Source: Agromyces cerinus
Lineage (GTDB): Bacteria; Actinomycetota; Actinomycetes; Actinomycetales; Microbacteriaceae
Direction of reading: 5' to 3'
DNA length: 64,000 nt
Assembly: GCF_016907835.1 (NCBI RefSeq)
Contig: NZ_JAFBCT010000001.1
Location: 2,976,001-3,040,000, forward strand
In this document: in pieces, positions 39,953 through 49,170 of the stretch
Numbering within the stretch: position 1 is the first letter of the stretch
Layout: each line of letters opens with the position of its first letter
Notes under the pieces: generated by a model
What the model was told of the DNA's origin: nothing
What the model saw: the letters and a program-made list of their open reading frames with translations, nothing else
Databases searched by the model: none
Made by a program: the position numbers and the translations under genes

Positions 39953-42430
39953 TCAGCTCTCGCGCACGACGTCCTCCGGCGACTTGTCGGGTCGAAGGCC
40001 CCGCCAGCGCGGATGCCGCGCGACCCCCGTGCTCGTCCAATCGCCGAGCTCGATCTCGCCCACGAGCTCGGGTCGCACCCAGACCGCATCGCTCATGTCG
40101 GCCGCAGGCACCTGCACGAAGGGCGATTCGGCCTGCTCGAGTGGCTCCAGCATGGTCATCAGCCGCTCGAGTTGACGTTCGCCGAACCCCGATCCGACGC
40201 GGCCGGCGTACTCGAGTCCACCGTCCTCGATACCGCCGCCACCGGGGATGCCGACGAGCAGCGAACGGATGCGCCCCGTGCGGGTGCCCACTCCGCGTCG
40301 GTAGCCGCCGATCACGACCTCCTGCGTGAGGGTGAGCTTCAGCTTCAGCCAGTCGCCGCTGCGATCGCCGGGTCGGTACCGGGAGTCGGGGCGCTTCGCG
40401 ACGAGTCCCTCGAGCCCGAGCCGGCGGCTCTCCTCGAGCGCCTCCGCCGGGCTGCCGGTGGCCGGTGGTGGCACCTCGATCGGCACGCCGCGCTTCATCC
40501 TGACGAGTCCGGCCAGCCGTGCGCGGCGCTCGCGGTACGGCTCGTCGACCACTGGCCGGCCGTCGACCTCGAGCACGTCGAAGAGCAGCAGACGCACGGG
40601 CACGGATGCCGCGACGCGTTCGATCTCGCGCGGCTTCGTGAGGTTCATCCGATGCTGCAGTCGACCGAAATCGGGGCGCCCGTCGTCGTCGAGCGCGACG
40701 ATCTCGCCGTCGAGCAGGGCATCACCGCGCACCACGGCGGGCAGGTGCGCGAGCTCGGGGTAGCGGGCGGTGATGTCGATCCCGTTGCGGCTGAGCAGTC
40801 GCACGCCGCCCGCCTCGACGCGAGCGAGCACGCGGATGCCGTCCCACTTCCACTCGAGCGCCCAGTCCTCCCCGGCGAGCATGCCGACGGTCGCGGCCGT
40901 CGCGAGCATGGGGCGCTCCTCCGTGGAATGAGCCTGCCGAGCGCTGCGGGTCGAGCCTGCAGGCTCGGTTTCGACAGGCTCGGTTTCGACATGCTCGGCT
41001 TCGACAGGCTCCACCGGCAGAACCTGCGCTGCGTGCATCGACTGGTCCTTCATGCGGTGCAGCAGCCACGAGCTCTTCTCGCCCTGCCCGTCGGTGCGGA
41101 TGAGCGCGAGCCGCACCGGCCCGCCGAGCGGTCCGCCCGGCAGCCCGTCGACGTCGATGATGATCTCGTCGTCGCGCCACTTCTCGGTCGCGTAGGTGCC
41201 CGCATCCCAGATCGTCATGGACCCGGCACCGTATTCCCCCTTCGGGATGGTGCCCTCGAACGCGGCGTACTCCATCGGGTGGTCCTCGGTCTGCACGGCG
41301 AGGTGGTTCGTGCCCGACGTCTCGGGCACGCCCTTCGGCACCGCCCAGCTCTTCAGCACGCCGTCGCGCTCGAGCCGCAGGTCGAAGTGCAGGCGGCGGG
41401 CGCGGTGCTCCTGGATCACGAAGCGCGGCTCCCCTGCGCTGGCCTCACCCCATGCCGACGCCGGCATGGGCTCGGGCGTGGCCGCGGCGCTCCGCATCGA
41501 CAGGTACTGTGCGAGCGGCCCTCCGTGCGAGCGTTCGGTGATCGCGCGCATCGGGTCGCCCGACCCCGCGACCCGTTCGAGCACCTCGGATGCCTCGAGC
41601 TGACGCAGCCCGGAATCCTCGAGCTCCTCCCACGTGCGCGGCGCGGCGACCGTCGGTCGTGGACGCCCACGCAACGAGTACGGCGCGATCGTCGTCTTCT
41701 TCCCGTTGTTCTGGCTCCAGTCGATGAGCACCCGGCCCGTGCGCAGCGTCTTGCGCATGCTCGAGACGACGAGCTCGGGGTGGTCGGCCTCGAGCGCCCG
41801 CGCGAGCTCGTGCGCGACCGCGGAGACCTGGTCCGAACTCTGCGAGCCGTCGAGCGCCGCATACAGGTGGATGCCCTTGCTGCCGCTCGTCACCGGCACC
41901 GCCTCGAGGCCCATGCCCGCGATGAGGTCGCGCACGAGCCTCGCGACCTCGGCGCATTCCGCGAGCCCCATGCCCTCACCGGGGTCGAGGTCGAAGACCA
42001 TGCGGTCGGGCTTCGCGGGCTCCCCTCGGGCGTCGAAACGCCATTGCGGCACGTGCAGTTCGAGGGCCGCCTGCTGCGCGAGCCACACGAGCGTCGCCCG
42101 ATCACCGGCGATCGGGTACGCCTTGTCGCCGTCGGAGTGGTGCTGGACGCCGCGGCGCACCCACTCGGGAGCGTGCTCGGCGAGGTTCTTCTCGAAGAAC
42201 GGCTGCTCAGGGGCATCCGCTGTGCCGACGCCGTGCACCCACCGTTTGCGCGTGACCGGGCGCCCCGCGACGAGGGGCACCATGACGTCGGCGATCTCCG
42301 CGTAGTAGGAGATCACCTCGCCCTTCGTCATGCCCGTCTCGGGATACATGACCTTGTCGAGGTTCGTCAGCCGCAGGCGGCGGCCGTCGACCTCGACGAG
42401 TCGGCGCGCGCCATCGGCCATGCCAACCAT
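39953..42430 (-). CDS. ligD: Multifunctional NHEJ DNA ligase D (polymerase-phosphoesterase-ligase)
   Basis: 825 aa in mycobacterial-type order. Residues 1-300: AEP polymerase (VFDLDPGEGMG with the metal Asp pair; SGSKGIHLY). 335-470: 3'-phosphoesterase (FVIQEHRARRLHFDLRLERDGVLKSWAVPKG). 510-825: ATP-dependent ligase with adenylated Lys528 in EWKWDGIR, and the OB-fold (LEGLVAKRPDSRYRPGDRSGDWLKLK). It fills and seals double-strand breaks with Ku, encoded divergently at 42510. A repetitive acidic linker (about 473-492, VEPVEAEHVETEPVETEP) between phosphoesterase and ligase is encoded by a REP-like tandem repeat. Start 42430; an ATG three codons later is possible. Confidence 0.95.
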   Translation of the reverse strand: MVGMADGARRLVEVDGRRLRLTNLDKVMYPETGMTKGEVISYYAEIADVMVPLVAGRPVTRKRWVHGVGTADAPEQPFFEKNLAEHAPEWVRRGVQHHSDGDKAYPIAGDRATLVWLAQQAALELHVPQWRFDARGEPAKPDRMVFDLDPGEGMGLAECAEVARLVRDLIAGMGLEAVPVTSGSKGIHLYAALDGSQSSDQVSAVAHELARALEADHPELVVSSMRKTLRTGRVLIDWSQNNGKKTTIAPYSLRGRPRPTVAAPRTWEELEDSGLRQLEASEVLERVAGSGDPMRAITERSHGGPLAQYLSMRSAAATPEPMPASAWGEASAGEPRFVIQEHRARRLHFDLRLERDGVLKSWAVPKGVPETSGTNHLAVQTEDHPMEYAAFEGTIPKGEYGAGSMTIWDAGTYATEKWRDDEIIIDVDGLPGGPLGGPVRLALIRTDGQGEKSSWLLHRMKDQSMHAAQVLPVEPVEAEHVETEPVETEPAGSTRSARQAHSTEERPMLATAATVGMLAGEDWALEWKWDGIRVLARVEAGGVRLLSRNGIDITARYPELAHLPAVVRGDALLDGEIVALDDDGRPDFGRLQHRMNLTKPREIERVAASVPVRLLLFDVLEVDGRPVVDEPYRERRARLAGLVRMKRGVPIEVPPPATGSPAEALEESRRLGLEGLVAKRPDSRYRPGDRSGDWLKLKLTLTQEVVIGGYRRGVGTRTGRIRSLLVGIPGGGGIEDGGLEYAGRVGSGFGERQLERLMTMLEPLEQAESPFVQVPAADMSDAVWVRPELVGEIELGDWTSTGVARHPRWRGLRPDKSPEDVVRES
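40953..41011. repeat. REP-like 15-bp tandem repeat inside ligD
   Basis: Palindrome GAGCCTGCAGGCTC (40953-40966) overlaps three 15-bp units GGCTCGGTTTCGACA (40962-40976, 40977-40991, and 40992-41006 with two changes) plus GGCTC. The same words are known from intergenic repeats in Microbacteriaceae. In frame, each unit gives five residues. Confidence 0.8.
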
Positions 42431-42509
42431 CTTGCCGGGGTTCGCACCGGATCACGAGGAACCGCGCGAGGGGTATCGCGCACGCATGCCCCTGGTGTGT
42501 ACTGGAGGC

Positions 42510-43391
42510 ATGCGAGCCGTCTGGAAGGGGGCGGTCACATTCGGCCTCGTCAATGTGCCCGTCAAGCTGTACAGCGCCACCGAAGACCACGACGTGTCAC
42601 TGCACCAGGTGCACGACGAAGACGGTGGGCGCATCAGGTACCAACGCAAGTGCGAGGTCTGCGGCAAGGTCGTCGACTACAAGAACATCGACAAGGCCTA
42701 CGACGACGGCGAGCAGACCGTCGTCATCACCGACGACGACCTGAAGTCGTTGCCGGCAGAACGCAGCCGCGAGATCGAGGTCGTCGAGTTCGTGCCGAGC
42801 GACCAGATCGACCCGATCATGTTCGACCGCAGCTACTACCTCGAGCCCGACTCGGCCTCGTCGAAGGCCTATGTGCTGCTGCGCGAGACGCTCGAGTCCA
42901 CCGACCGCACCGCGATCGTGCAGATGGCGCTGCGGCAGAAGACCCGGCTCGCCGCGCTCCGCGTGCACGGCGACGTGCTCATGGTGCAGACCCTGCTCTG
43001 GAGCGACGAGGTGCGCGCCGCCGACTTCGCTTCGCTCTCGGAGCCCGTGAAGATCTCGGCGAAGGAGCTCGACCTGTCGAAGCAGCTCGTCGAGAGCCTC
43101 GTCTCCGACTTCGACCCCGAGCAGTACGTCGACGAGTACCAGCAGGAGCTGCGCACCCTCATCGCCGCGAAGCTCGAGCAGGGCGAGGGCATCGACACCG
43201 CGGCGACCTTCGGTGAAGAGCCCGAAGAGGAGACCGGCGGCGAGGTCATCGACCTCATGGAGGCGCTGCGCCAGTCGATCGCCGCGAAGCGCGAGGGCTC
43301 CGAGGCGAAGCAGACGGGGTCCGCCGCGAAGGCGAAGAAGACCGCCTCGAAGAAGACGGCGAGCACGCGAAAGCGCGCGGCCTCCGAATGA
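42510..43391 (+). CDS. ku: Ku, non-homologous end-joining protein
   Basis: 293 aa homodimeric ring that binds DNA ends and recruits LigD. MRAVWKGAVTFGLVNVPVKLYSATEDHDVSLHQVHDEDGGRIRYQRKCEVCGKVVDY is the standard bacterial Ku start. After the core (to about 255) comes a Lys/Ala/Thr-rich tail (KAKKTASKKTASTRKRA), as in mycobacterial Ku, which adds DNA binding. GGAGG is only 2 nt from the ATG, so translation initiation may not use it. Divergent from ligD with an 79-bp gap. Confidence 0.96.
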   Translation: MRAVWKGAVTFGLVNVPVKLYSATEDHDVSLHQVHDEDGGRIRYQRKCEVCGKVVDYKNIDKAYDDGEQTVVITDDDLKSLPAERSREIEVVEFVPSDQIDPIMFDRSYYLEPDSASSKAYVLLRETLESTDRTAIVQMALRQKTRLAALRVHGDVLMVQTLLWSDEVRAADFASLSEPVKISAKELDLSKQLVESLVSDFDPEQYVDEYQQELRTLIAAKLEQGEGIDTAATFGEEPEEETGGEVIDLMEALRQSIAAKREGSEAKQTGSAAKAKKTASKKTASTRKRAASE

Positions 43392-43472
43392 ACGGATGCC
43401 GCGCGCTCATCACGTGCGGAGTGGGTCGACGCCCTTCGATGCTCTGCCGGGCGCCGACCCCTTCAGCGATCG

Positions 43473-43913
43473 CTATTCGGCGGTGCACACCTCGGTGACC
43501 TTGACCGCTGCCGCCTGGATGTCCGCGGTCTGCGCAGCCTGAGCCTCGGCGTCGATCTCGGCGCCGGCCTCGATCTCGGCAGCGGTGGGCAGCGTCTCCG
43601 CCCAGTCGCTCGCCGCGTCGATCTTCTCGTCGAACGCGTCGAGCGCGTCGGCGAGAGCCGAGTCGTCGGCCGCCTGCTCATCGAGCGCGTCGACGCGCTC
43701 CGAGAGGCCGTCGAGGTAGGTCTGGAGTTCGGCCGGGTCGGACACGGTCAGGATCGCGTTCTGCGCGCCGTTCGAGACGTCGCGCACTTCGACGCGGACG
43801 ACCTCGCACGAGTCGGCGGACGGGCTCGCCTCGGTGCCGCCGCTTGTGGCGCAGCCCGAGAGAAGCAGTGCGCCCGCGAAGACGAGCGCCGTGGAAGTGA
43901 TGATTCGTTGCAT
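43473..43913 (-). CDS. Lipoprotein with helical acidic domain
   Basis: 146 aa. Signal peptide with lipobox LLLSGC (Cys about 21). The mature part begins ATSGGTEASPSADSCEVVRVEVRDVSNGAQNAIL and continues as a predicted coiled coil (LDGLSERVDALDEQAADDSALADALDAFDEKIDAASDW), ending EVCTAE; the two mature cysteines could form a disulphide. Surface lipoprotein of unknown role. ATG 43913 chosen over the TTG two codons upstream. Confidence 0.75.
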   Translation of the reverse strand: MQRIITSTALVFAGALLLSGCATSGGTEASPSADSCEVVRVEVRDVSNGAQNAILTVSDPAELQTYLDGLSERVDALDEQAADDSALADALDAFDEKIDAASDWAETLPTAAEIEAGAEIDAEAQAAQTADIQAAAVKVTEVCTAE

Positions 43914-44025
43914 ATGCAATGCCCCTAAGGTCGAGTGACCAGAAGAGTCTACTCACCGGCTCCGACATTCATCGGGCGCGCACTCCGGGCCTGGGGAACG
44001 GGGCTGCACGTCCTCCCGCCAGCCG

Positions 44026-44060
44026 CTCCGGTGATCCGGGTCGTACCCGAATCACCGGAG
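44026..44060 (-). terminator. Terminator of the 1280-aa GH29-like gene
   Basis: Arms 44026-44041 (CTCCGGTGATCCGGGT) and 44045-44060 (ACCCGAATCACCGGAG), one mismatch, 3-nt loop, 20 nt after the stop codon. Confidence 0.8.
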
Positions 44061-44080
44061 CAGAGGTCAGGCGAGCCGGC

Positions 44081-47000
44081 TCATTTCGCGTTGATCGCGA
44101 TCTCGAGCAGGTCGAGGGTGGAACCTCGAGACCCTTCTGGGAACGAGACGCGGATGAACTGCGCGGTTCCGGTGAGCGGATAGGTGTTGGGCACCCCGAA
44201 GTAGACCCCGCCCGTCGGCCCGGCGACTGCAGCGGAATCCTGCCAGGTCTCCCCGTCGCTGCTCGTCTGGACGACGATCGATTTCGGCGTGTTGACGTAG
44301 CGCTGACCCGCGGAGTTGAAGGTCAGCTCCGTGCTCGACAGCGCGGCGGGCTCGTCGAGCTCGAACTGCACCCACGAGGGCGCGGCTCCGGGAGCGGACC
44401 AGGCGGAGCCGCCGAGGTGGGCGGCGTCGATCTTGACCCCGTCCGTCAGCTCCGCCGTCGACGAGGAGTCGTCGCTGGCGGTGACCTTCGCCGAGCCCGC
44501 GAGATCGCGCGTCGGCAGCAGGTCGAAGAACACCCGGTTGCTGGTGACCGTCTTCCCGCCCAGTTCGACCTCGGCCCAGGCGACGCCACGCGTCGTCTCG
44601 GCGACCTCGGGCAGCGAGAGCGCTCCGCCCTCGAACGCGAACGTGTCGAGTTCGGTGATCACGATCGGTTCCGTCTTCGTGCCCGCATCGAGGTCGACCG
44701 TACCGGCATGCCAGGTGATCTCGGCAGCATCCAGTCGCACGGACTGACCGCGCGCCGAGCGTCCGTCGAGCGTGTACGCCGGCGATGCCCCGCGGTCGAA
44801 CGTGCCGAACGTCTCCTTGCCGTCGATCCGCAGCACCGCCGAGGTCAGATCCTCGCCGACGAACGCCACACCGTTCACGACCGTGATCTCGACCTCGGTG
44901 CGCTTCGTGACGCCGGCGGCCTTTCCGGTCACGGTGACCGTCACCGAGCCGTCACCTCGGGGCACGACCAGACCGTCCTTGCCGACCGTGGCCACCTTCT
45001 TGTTCGACGAGTGGTACTTCACCTTGTCGAGCTCCGTCGCCAGCGAGGGGTACGTCATGTACCCACCGGCGATCAGCTGCAGCCGACCGTCGTCGCGGGC
45101 CTCGGCGTCGACCGTCACATCGGTCAGGGCGTACTCGCGATCCGCGTCATCCGTCTCGATCTTGATGATCGTGTCGATCGGATCGGCGGCGACATCGCTC
45201 AGGTCGATGGCCAGCGATTCGCCGTCCGGTGTGAACGGGACCGGCTGATCGGCGTTGAGCAGGGTGACCGATTCCACCCCGTGAGTGATGCCCCCGACCG
45301 TCAGCTGACGGTTCTCGATCGCGTCGAAGCCCTTCTTGCCGTCGGGTCCCTTCACGATGTGCAGGTAGACGTTGTTGTCGCGAGCGGTCGCGTACCCCCA
45401 CTGCGGGCCGGTCGTGGCGCTCGGATGGGCGAACTCGTCGTAGTTGCCGATCCCGTCGTCGTCGTACCCGTAGCCCGGCAGGTAGAACGGCATCGTGCCG
45501 GTGACCGACTCGTGCAGGTCGACCCCGGGTGCCGGCTTCCACCAATCGACCATCGCCTCGCGAACGTCGATGAACTCCTGGACTCCCTTCGGATAGCGTG
45601 TCGCCATCTCGGTGGGCGAATGCCAGTTCGGGCCGCGGCTGTCGATCACGGTCTGGTCGTTGTTGTCGACGTACCCGCGCCCGGCGTTCATGACGGTCTC
45701 CTGAACCACCATCCGGAAGTCGTCGCGCTGTCCGTAGTAGGGCGACACCTGGTTCTTGGTACGGATCATCTTCCACGGCTCCATCGGCGTGCGCTTGACC
45801 AGATGGTCGGCGCCCGCGTTCGAGAAGATTCCGGATGCCTCGGCGGTGCGGATGTCCGGGTCCCCGAACTCCTCGCCCCAGGCGTTGGAATCGATGATGA
45901 TGTCCGCGCCGTGATTGCGCACCGCGCTGTACATCACGTCGTAGTTCGCTCCGCGCATCGCCTGCGGTCCGTCGAAGTAGAGATAGCTCGGCTCATACCG
46001 GTCGAGCAGGTCCTCGACGTTCTGCACGAACACGTCGGTCGAGTAGTGCTGCAGACCGCCGCCCTCCGTCGCGTAGTAGATCCCGAGATCCATGCCGTAT
46101 CGCCTCACGGCGTCGGCGTACGGCATCAGCCCGTCGACGACCTTCCCGTCGGCGTCCTTCGGCATGTACTGATTGCGGTCGTGTGCCGGGTCGGCGAACT
46201 TCGACGGCCAGTGGTAGTTCTGCTGCAGCGCCTCGAGCGTCACGAGCGAGTGGCCCTGCCCGAGGGCGCGCTGGGCCCACTGGTCGACCGAGTAGTTCGG
46301 GTCGACGAAGTAGTTGTAGATCGGGGTGGCGTGCGTGAGCGCGCTGACCCGTCCCTCCTCGAACTCGCGGTTCGGCCGGTCCTTCACCGTGAGGGTGAAC
46401 TCCTTCGTCGCGGTCGCGCCGGCGCCATCGGTCACCTCGAGGGTGAACGTGTAGTCGCCGATCCTGGCGTTCGGACTGATGACGCCCTGCGGGTTGTCGA
46501 GATCCGCCTTGCCGTCGACGAGGCCGTCGGCGATGGTGCCGTCGGCGTTCAGCTCGAGGCCATCCGGGAGTTCCCCGTCGACCAGCTTCCAGGTGTAGCC
46601 GGGCTCGCCGCCACTGGCGTTGAACTGGAACGGCGACGCTGAGACGCCATGCGCCTTCGAGGTGACGGACTTGTTCCACACATAGGGCCAGTCCACGTAA
46701 CCCGTCGGCAGCACGTCCTTCGGCAGGGGGTCCTTGCCCGGGCTGCGGCTCTTGAGCGACTGCGTGTCGATCTGCAGCTCCTCCGAGGGGCCGGCCACCG
46801 AGCTGACGATTCCGTCGATGCGGTTGCCCTTGTCGTCGCTGATCCGACCGTAGAAGCCGAGGTAGGCGACGTTCTGGTCCTTGGCGACCGGCACGCCGTT
46901 GCCGTTCACATCCTCGGTGTAGGTGTGCTCGATCTGCAGCAGCACCTTGTTCCATCCCGCCTTCAGCTCGACCTCCTGCTTCGTCAGGTCCTTCTGCACC

Positions 47001-47923
47001 TCGACGGGCGTGCTCGGCGACGTCACGCAGTAGTCGTTCACATAGAGCCGGTACGAGCCGCTGGCCCCGACGTTCACGAACGCCTTCCGCGCCTCCGGGC
47101 TGTACACGTAGGTGTGTGCGTAGACGAACTTGTTCCGCGTGTCCTCACCCTTCTTGACCGAGTAGTAGCCGTAGAGGTCCTGGTAGTCGTCGTAGTTGCG
47201 GTTGTACAGCCGGTCGTCGAAGTACTCCCACTCGGTCGACTCGGCCTCCGTGCCGAGCGTTCCGCCGAGCGTCGGGGTGATCGGCTCGTCGCCCTCCATC
47301 GGCCGCGCCCGCTCGTACACCTCGATCTCGGACAGACCGGTGATCCCCGGGTAGGGGCTCCGATCCGGGTCGATCGTGACGGTCAGCGACACGACGCCCT
47401 GGAGGGTCTCCGCGTGCGTGTAGATCGTGGGAGACGTCGGGGCGTTCGAGGTGCTGGCAACGCTCGGCACATCGACCGTCGAGCCGTCCTCGAGGGTGAA
47501 CGCAAGCCGGTACGACTGGTTCACGTGACGGCCATCGCCCCACTGCGCCAACCGGACCTCGTTCAGCGCGATCGGCGTCTCCCAGGCGAGGGTGACGGTC
47601 GGAGCCGACGTGCTCTCCCCCACCCACTGCTTGCGGACGTCGCCGTCGATCAGCTGCGCCGGCGGATTCGCGGCCAGGGCCGTCGAGGCCGTCGCCGTCG
47701 CCGACGACGCCAGGTTCACGACCGCGGGCACCTCGCACCCGTAGATCTCGTCCACGACAGCAGTGTCGACCGGCCCGGACACGAGCCACGAATTGATGAA
47801 CGGTGCGTTCCCACCGACCTGCTGGGCCTGAGCTGGCCCCGCAGATGCACCGACGGCCAGCGCCGTCGTGATCAGCGCCGAAGCGCTGAGTATCGCGATC
47901 GGTTTCGTTCGCCTGTCTTGCAT
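44081..47923 (-). CDS. Giant secreted multidomain protein with divergent GH29-like domain (paralogue A)
   Basis: 1280 aa. Sec signal peptide cleaved after AQA (~34). Then an INSWLVSGP strand, a discoidin-like insert (~70-210), a PA14/jelly-roll-like domain (EYFDDRLYNRNYDDYQDLYGYYSVKKG, ~235-390), a He_PIG Ig-like domain (~440-515) and an alpha-L-fucosidase-like TIM barrel (~525-800): WAQRALGQGHSLVTLEALQQNYHWPSKF, RRYGMDLGIYYATEGG, and YLYFDGPQ, where Asp651 occupies the GH29 nucleophile position. The HHDGF motif of true GH29 is absent. A BIG2-like domain (~950-1010) and a C-terminal discoidin domain (~1150-1278) follow. No sorting signal, so secreted. ATG 47923 has GGAG; the repeat-encoded extension upstream is rejected. 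Confidence 0.8.
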   Translation of the reverse strand: MQDRRTKPIAILSASALITTALAVGASAGPAQAQQVGGNAPFINSWLVSGPVDTAVVDEIYGCEVPAVVNLASSATATASTALAANPPAQLIDGDVRKQWVGESTSAPTVTLAWETPIALNEVRLAQWGDGRHVNQSYRLAFTLEDGSTVDVPSVASTSNAPTSPTIYTHAETLQGVVSLTVTIDPDRSPYPGITGLSEIEVYERARPMEGDEPITPTLGGTLGTEAESTEWEYFDDRLYNRNYDDYQDLYGYYSVKKGEDTRNKFVYAHTYVYSPEARKAFVNVGASGSYRLYVNDYCVTSPSTPVEVQKDLTKQEVELKAGWNKVLLQIEHTYTEDVNGNGVPVAKDQNVAYLGFYGRISDDKGNRIDGIVSSVAGPSEELQIDTQSLKSRSPGKDPLPKDVLPTGYVDWPYVWNKSVTSKAHGVSASPFQFNASGGEPGYTWKLVDGELPDGLELNADGTIADGLVDGKADLDNPQGVISPNARIGDYTFTLEVTDGAGATATKEFTLTVKDRPNREFEEGRVSALTHATPIYNYFVDPNYSVDQWAQRALGQGHSLVTLEALQQNYHWPSKFADPAHDRNQYMPKDADGKVVDGLMPYADAVRRYGMDLGIYYATEGGGLQHYSTDVFVQNVEDLLDRYEPSYLYFDGPQAMRGANYDVMYSAVRNHGADIIIDSNAWGEEFGDPDIRTAEASGIFSNAGADHLVKRTPMEPWKMIRTKNQVSPYYGQRDDFRMVVQETVMNAGRGYVDNNDQTVIDSRGPNWHSPTEMATRYPKGVQEFIDVREAMVDWWKPAPGVDLHESVTGTMPFYLPGYGYDDDGIGNYDEFAHPSATTGPQWGYATARDNNVYLHIVKGPDGKKGFDAIENRQLTVGGITHGVESVTLLNADQPVPFTPDGESLAIDLSDVAADPIDTIIKIETDDADREYALTDVTVDAEARDDGRLQLIAGGYMTYPSLATELDKVKYHSSNKKVATVGKDGLVVPRGDGSVTVTVTGKAAGVTKRTEVEITVVNGVAFVGEDLTSAVLRIDGKETFGTFDRGASPAYTLDGRSARGQSVRLDAAEITWHAGTVDLDAGTKTEPIVITELDTFAFEGGALSLPEVAETTRGVAWAEVELGGKTVTSNRVFFDLLPTRDLAGSAKVTASDDSSSTAELTDGVKIDAAHLGGSAWSAPGAAPSWVQFELDEPAALSSTELTFNSAGQRYVNTPKSIVVQTSSDGETWQDSAAVAGPTGGVYFGVPNTYPLTGTAQFIRVSFPEGSRGSTLDLLEIAINAK

Positions 47924-47933
47924 GAGTACTCCA

Positions 47934-47977
47934 TTTCTGTGTTCTCGGTTTCTGTGTTCTCGGTTCATCGGTGAACC
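47934..47977. repeat. 15-bp tandem repeat and palindrome upstream of paralogue A
   Basis: TTTCTGTGTTCTCGG occurs twice in tandem (47934-47948, 47949-47963), then GGTTCA-TCGG-TGAACC (47962-47977). It lies in the 5' region of the GH29-like gene and may be a regulatory site or a slippage repeat. Confidence 0.65.
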
Positions 47978-48049
47978 GACGATCTGGGAATGCCTCCGTG
48001 TCGGGAACGCAGAGGTACTGCAGGGGTGGGTATCGAGGTGCGGGGTCGG

Positions 48050-49024
48050 TCAGCCTTCCGGTGCGGCGGTGTGCTCCGCGAACTTCAGGCGGATGACGAA
48101 GACCATGGCCGTCGAAGTGAGCGCGATCCCGACGGTCTGGATGATTCCGGGAGGGTCCGCGATGCCGAGCACGGCGGAGGCGATCCCGACCAACGGTGGG
48201 ACTGCCAGTCCCAGCACTGCGGCGTATGCGGGGCCTGCACTCAGCAGGATCCGGTGCTGCACGAGATAGGCGGGCACGTAGATCACGATTCCGAGCAAGG
48301 CCAGGATCACGATGCTCGACAGGTCCACGTTCCGGCCGGTCGACACCTCGAGGCCGGCCCAGAGCACGAGCGGGATGCTCCCGAGCGCGAAGATCGGGAG
48401 GATGCGCGGAGTCAGGGGGCCCTCGTGGTGACGATTGACATGCGCGAAGGAGAGGCTGTAGATCACCATCGAGAACATGGCGGCAATCGCCGCAAGCACT
48501 CCGAGGACGGTGTCCGAACCGGCGGTTCCACCGAGTCGCGGAACGACGAAGAGTGCGGCGCCGGCGATGGCAGCGCCCGTGGCGACCAGGGTCGGCACGC
48601 TCGCACGTGCCCGCGCAAGCCTGGTCTCGAGAATCAGCACGACCGCAGGCGAGAGCGACAACACCAGGCTCGGCAGCGTCGGCCCGGCGAGGTTGATCGC
48701 AACCGTCGACAACATCGTGTAGCCGGCGACCCCTGTCCCAGCGAGAACGACGAGCTGCCACGCGGTGTAACGACCAGGGCGAGCAACCGCGCCCTGGTCG
48801 TCCGGGTGCGCCGACGTCCTGTTCCGCGACATGAGCAGCAGGAGCAACAGGCCGAAGGCCGCGAACACCGTGCGTCCTGCGGAGACCACCCCGGCCTCCG
48901 CTCCCACGAGGGCGATGCCGACGATCACCCAGGTGGAGGCCAGAAGAACGACGAGCGCGATCGACTGCCCCGCAATGCCCGCGACGAGCGACCTCACGAT
49001 GTCCTGCGACGCCAGCCGGGGCAT
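48050..49024 (-). CDS. EamA/DMT-family transporter
   Basis: 324 aa with ten hydrophobic helices in two EamA repeats (ALVVLLASTWVIVGIALVGAEAGVVSAGRTVFAAFGLLLLLL; and MVIYSLSFAHVNRH...LALLGIVIYVPAYLVQHRILLSAGPAYAAVLGLAVPPLVGIASAVLG). Members export metabolites or carry nucleotide sugars; substrate unknown. It lies between the GH29-like gene and the oxidoreductase, same strand. The ATG at 49024 is the only plausible in-frame start near the first helix but lacks a clear ribosome site, so the N-terminus is uncertain. Confidence 0.78.
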   Translation of the reverse strand: MPRLASQDIVRSLVAGIAGQSIALVVLLASTWVIVGIALVGAEAGVVSAGRTVFAAFGLLLLLLMSRNRTSAHPDDQGAVARPGRYTAWQLVVLAGTGVAGYTMLSTVAINLAGPTLPSLVLSLSPAVVLILETRLARARASVPTLVATGAAIAGAALFVVPRLGGTAGSDTVLGVLAAIAAMFSMVIYSLSFAHVNRHHEGPLTPRILPIFALGSIPLVLWAGLEVSTGRNVDLSSIVILALLGIVIYVPAYLVQHRILLSAGPAYAAVLGLAVPPLVGIASAVLGIADPPGIIQTVGIALTSTAMVFVIRLKFAEHTAAPEG

Positions 49025-49170
49025 CCGCTGCGCCCGGTCCTCGACGTTGTGGAATCGGTCGGTGGATGCTGTCTCATCTTCGAACTCCTCATCGTGTTCG
49101 AACTGCTGGAATGGTCGCGGGAGCCCTGAGAACGATCTCGACGGAGGTCGGGTGCGGAGGTGGGGTCGGT

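Noticed and set aside
40013..43216. 1067-aa plus-strand ORF
   Set aside because: Antisense shadow of ligD running on into ku; Arg/Ala/His-rich, no family features.
47924..47968. N-terminal extension MNREHRNREHRNGVL of the 1280-aa protein
   Set aside because: It is encoded by the 15-bp tandem repeat and would place the signal peptide too far in; ATG 47923 has its own ribosome site.
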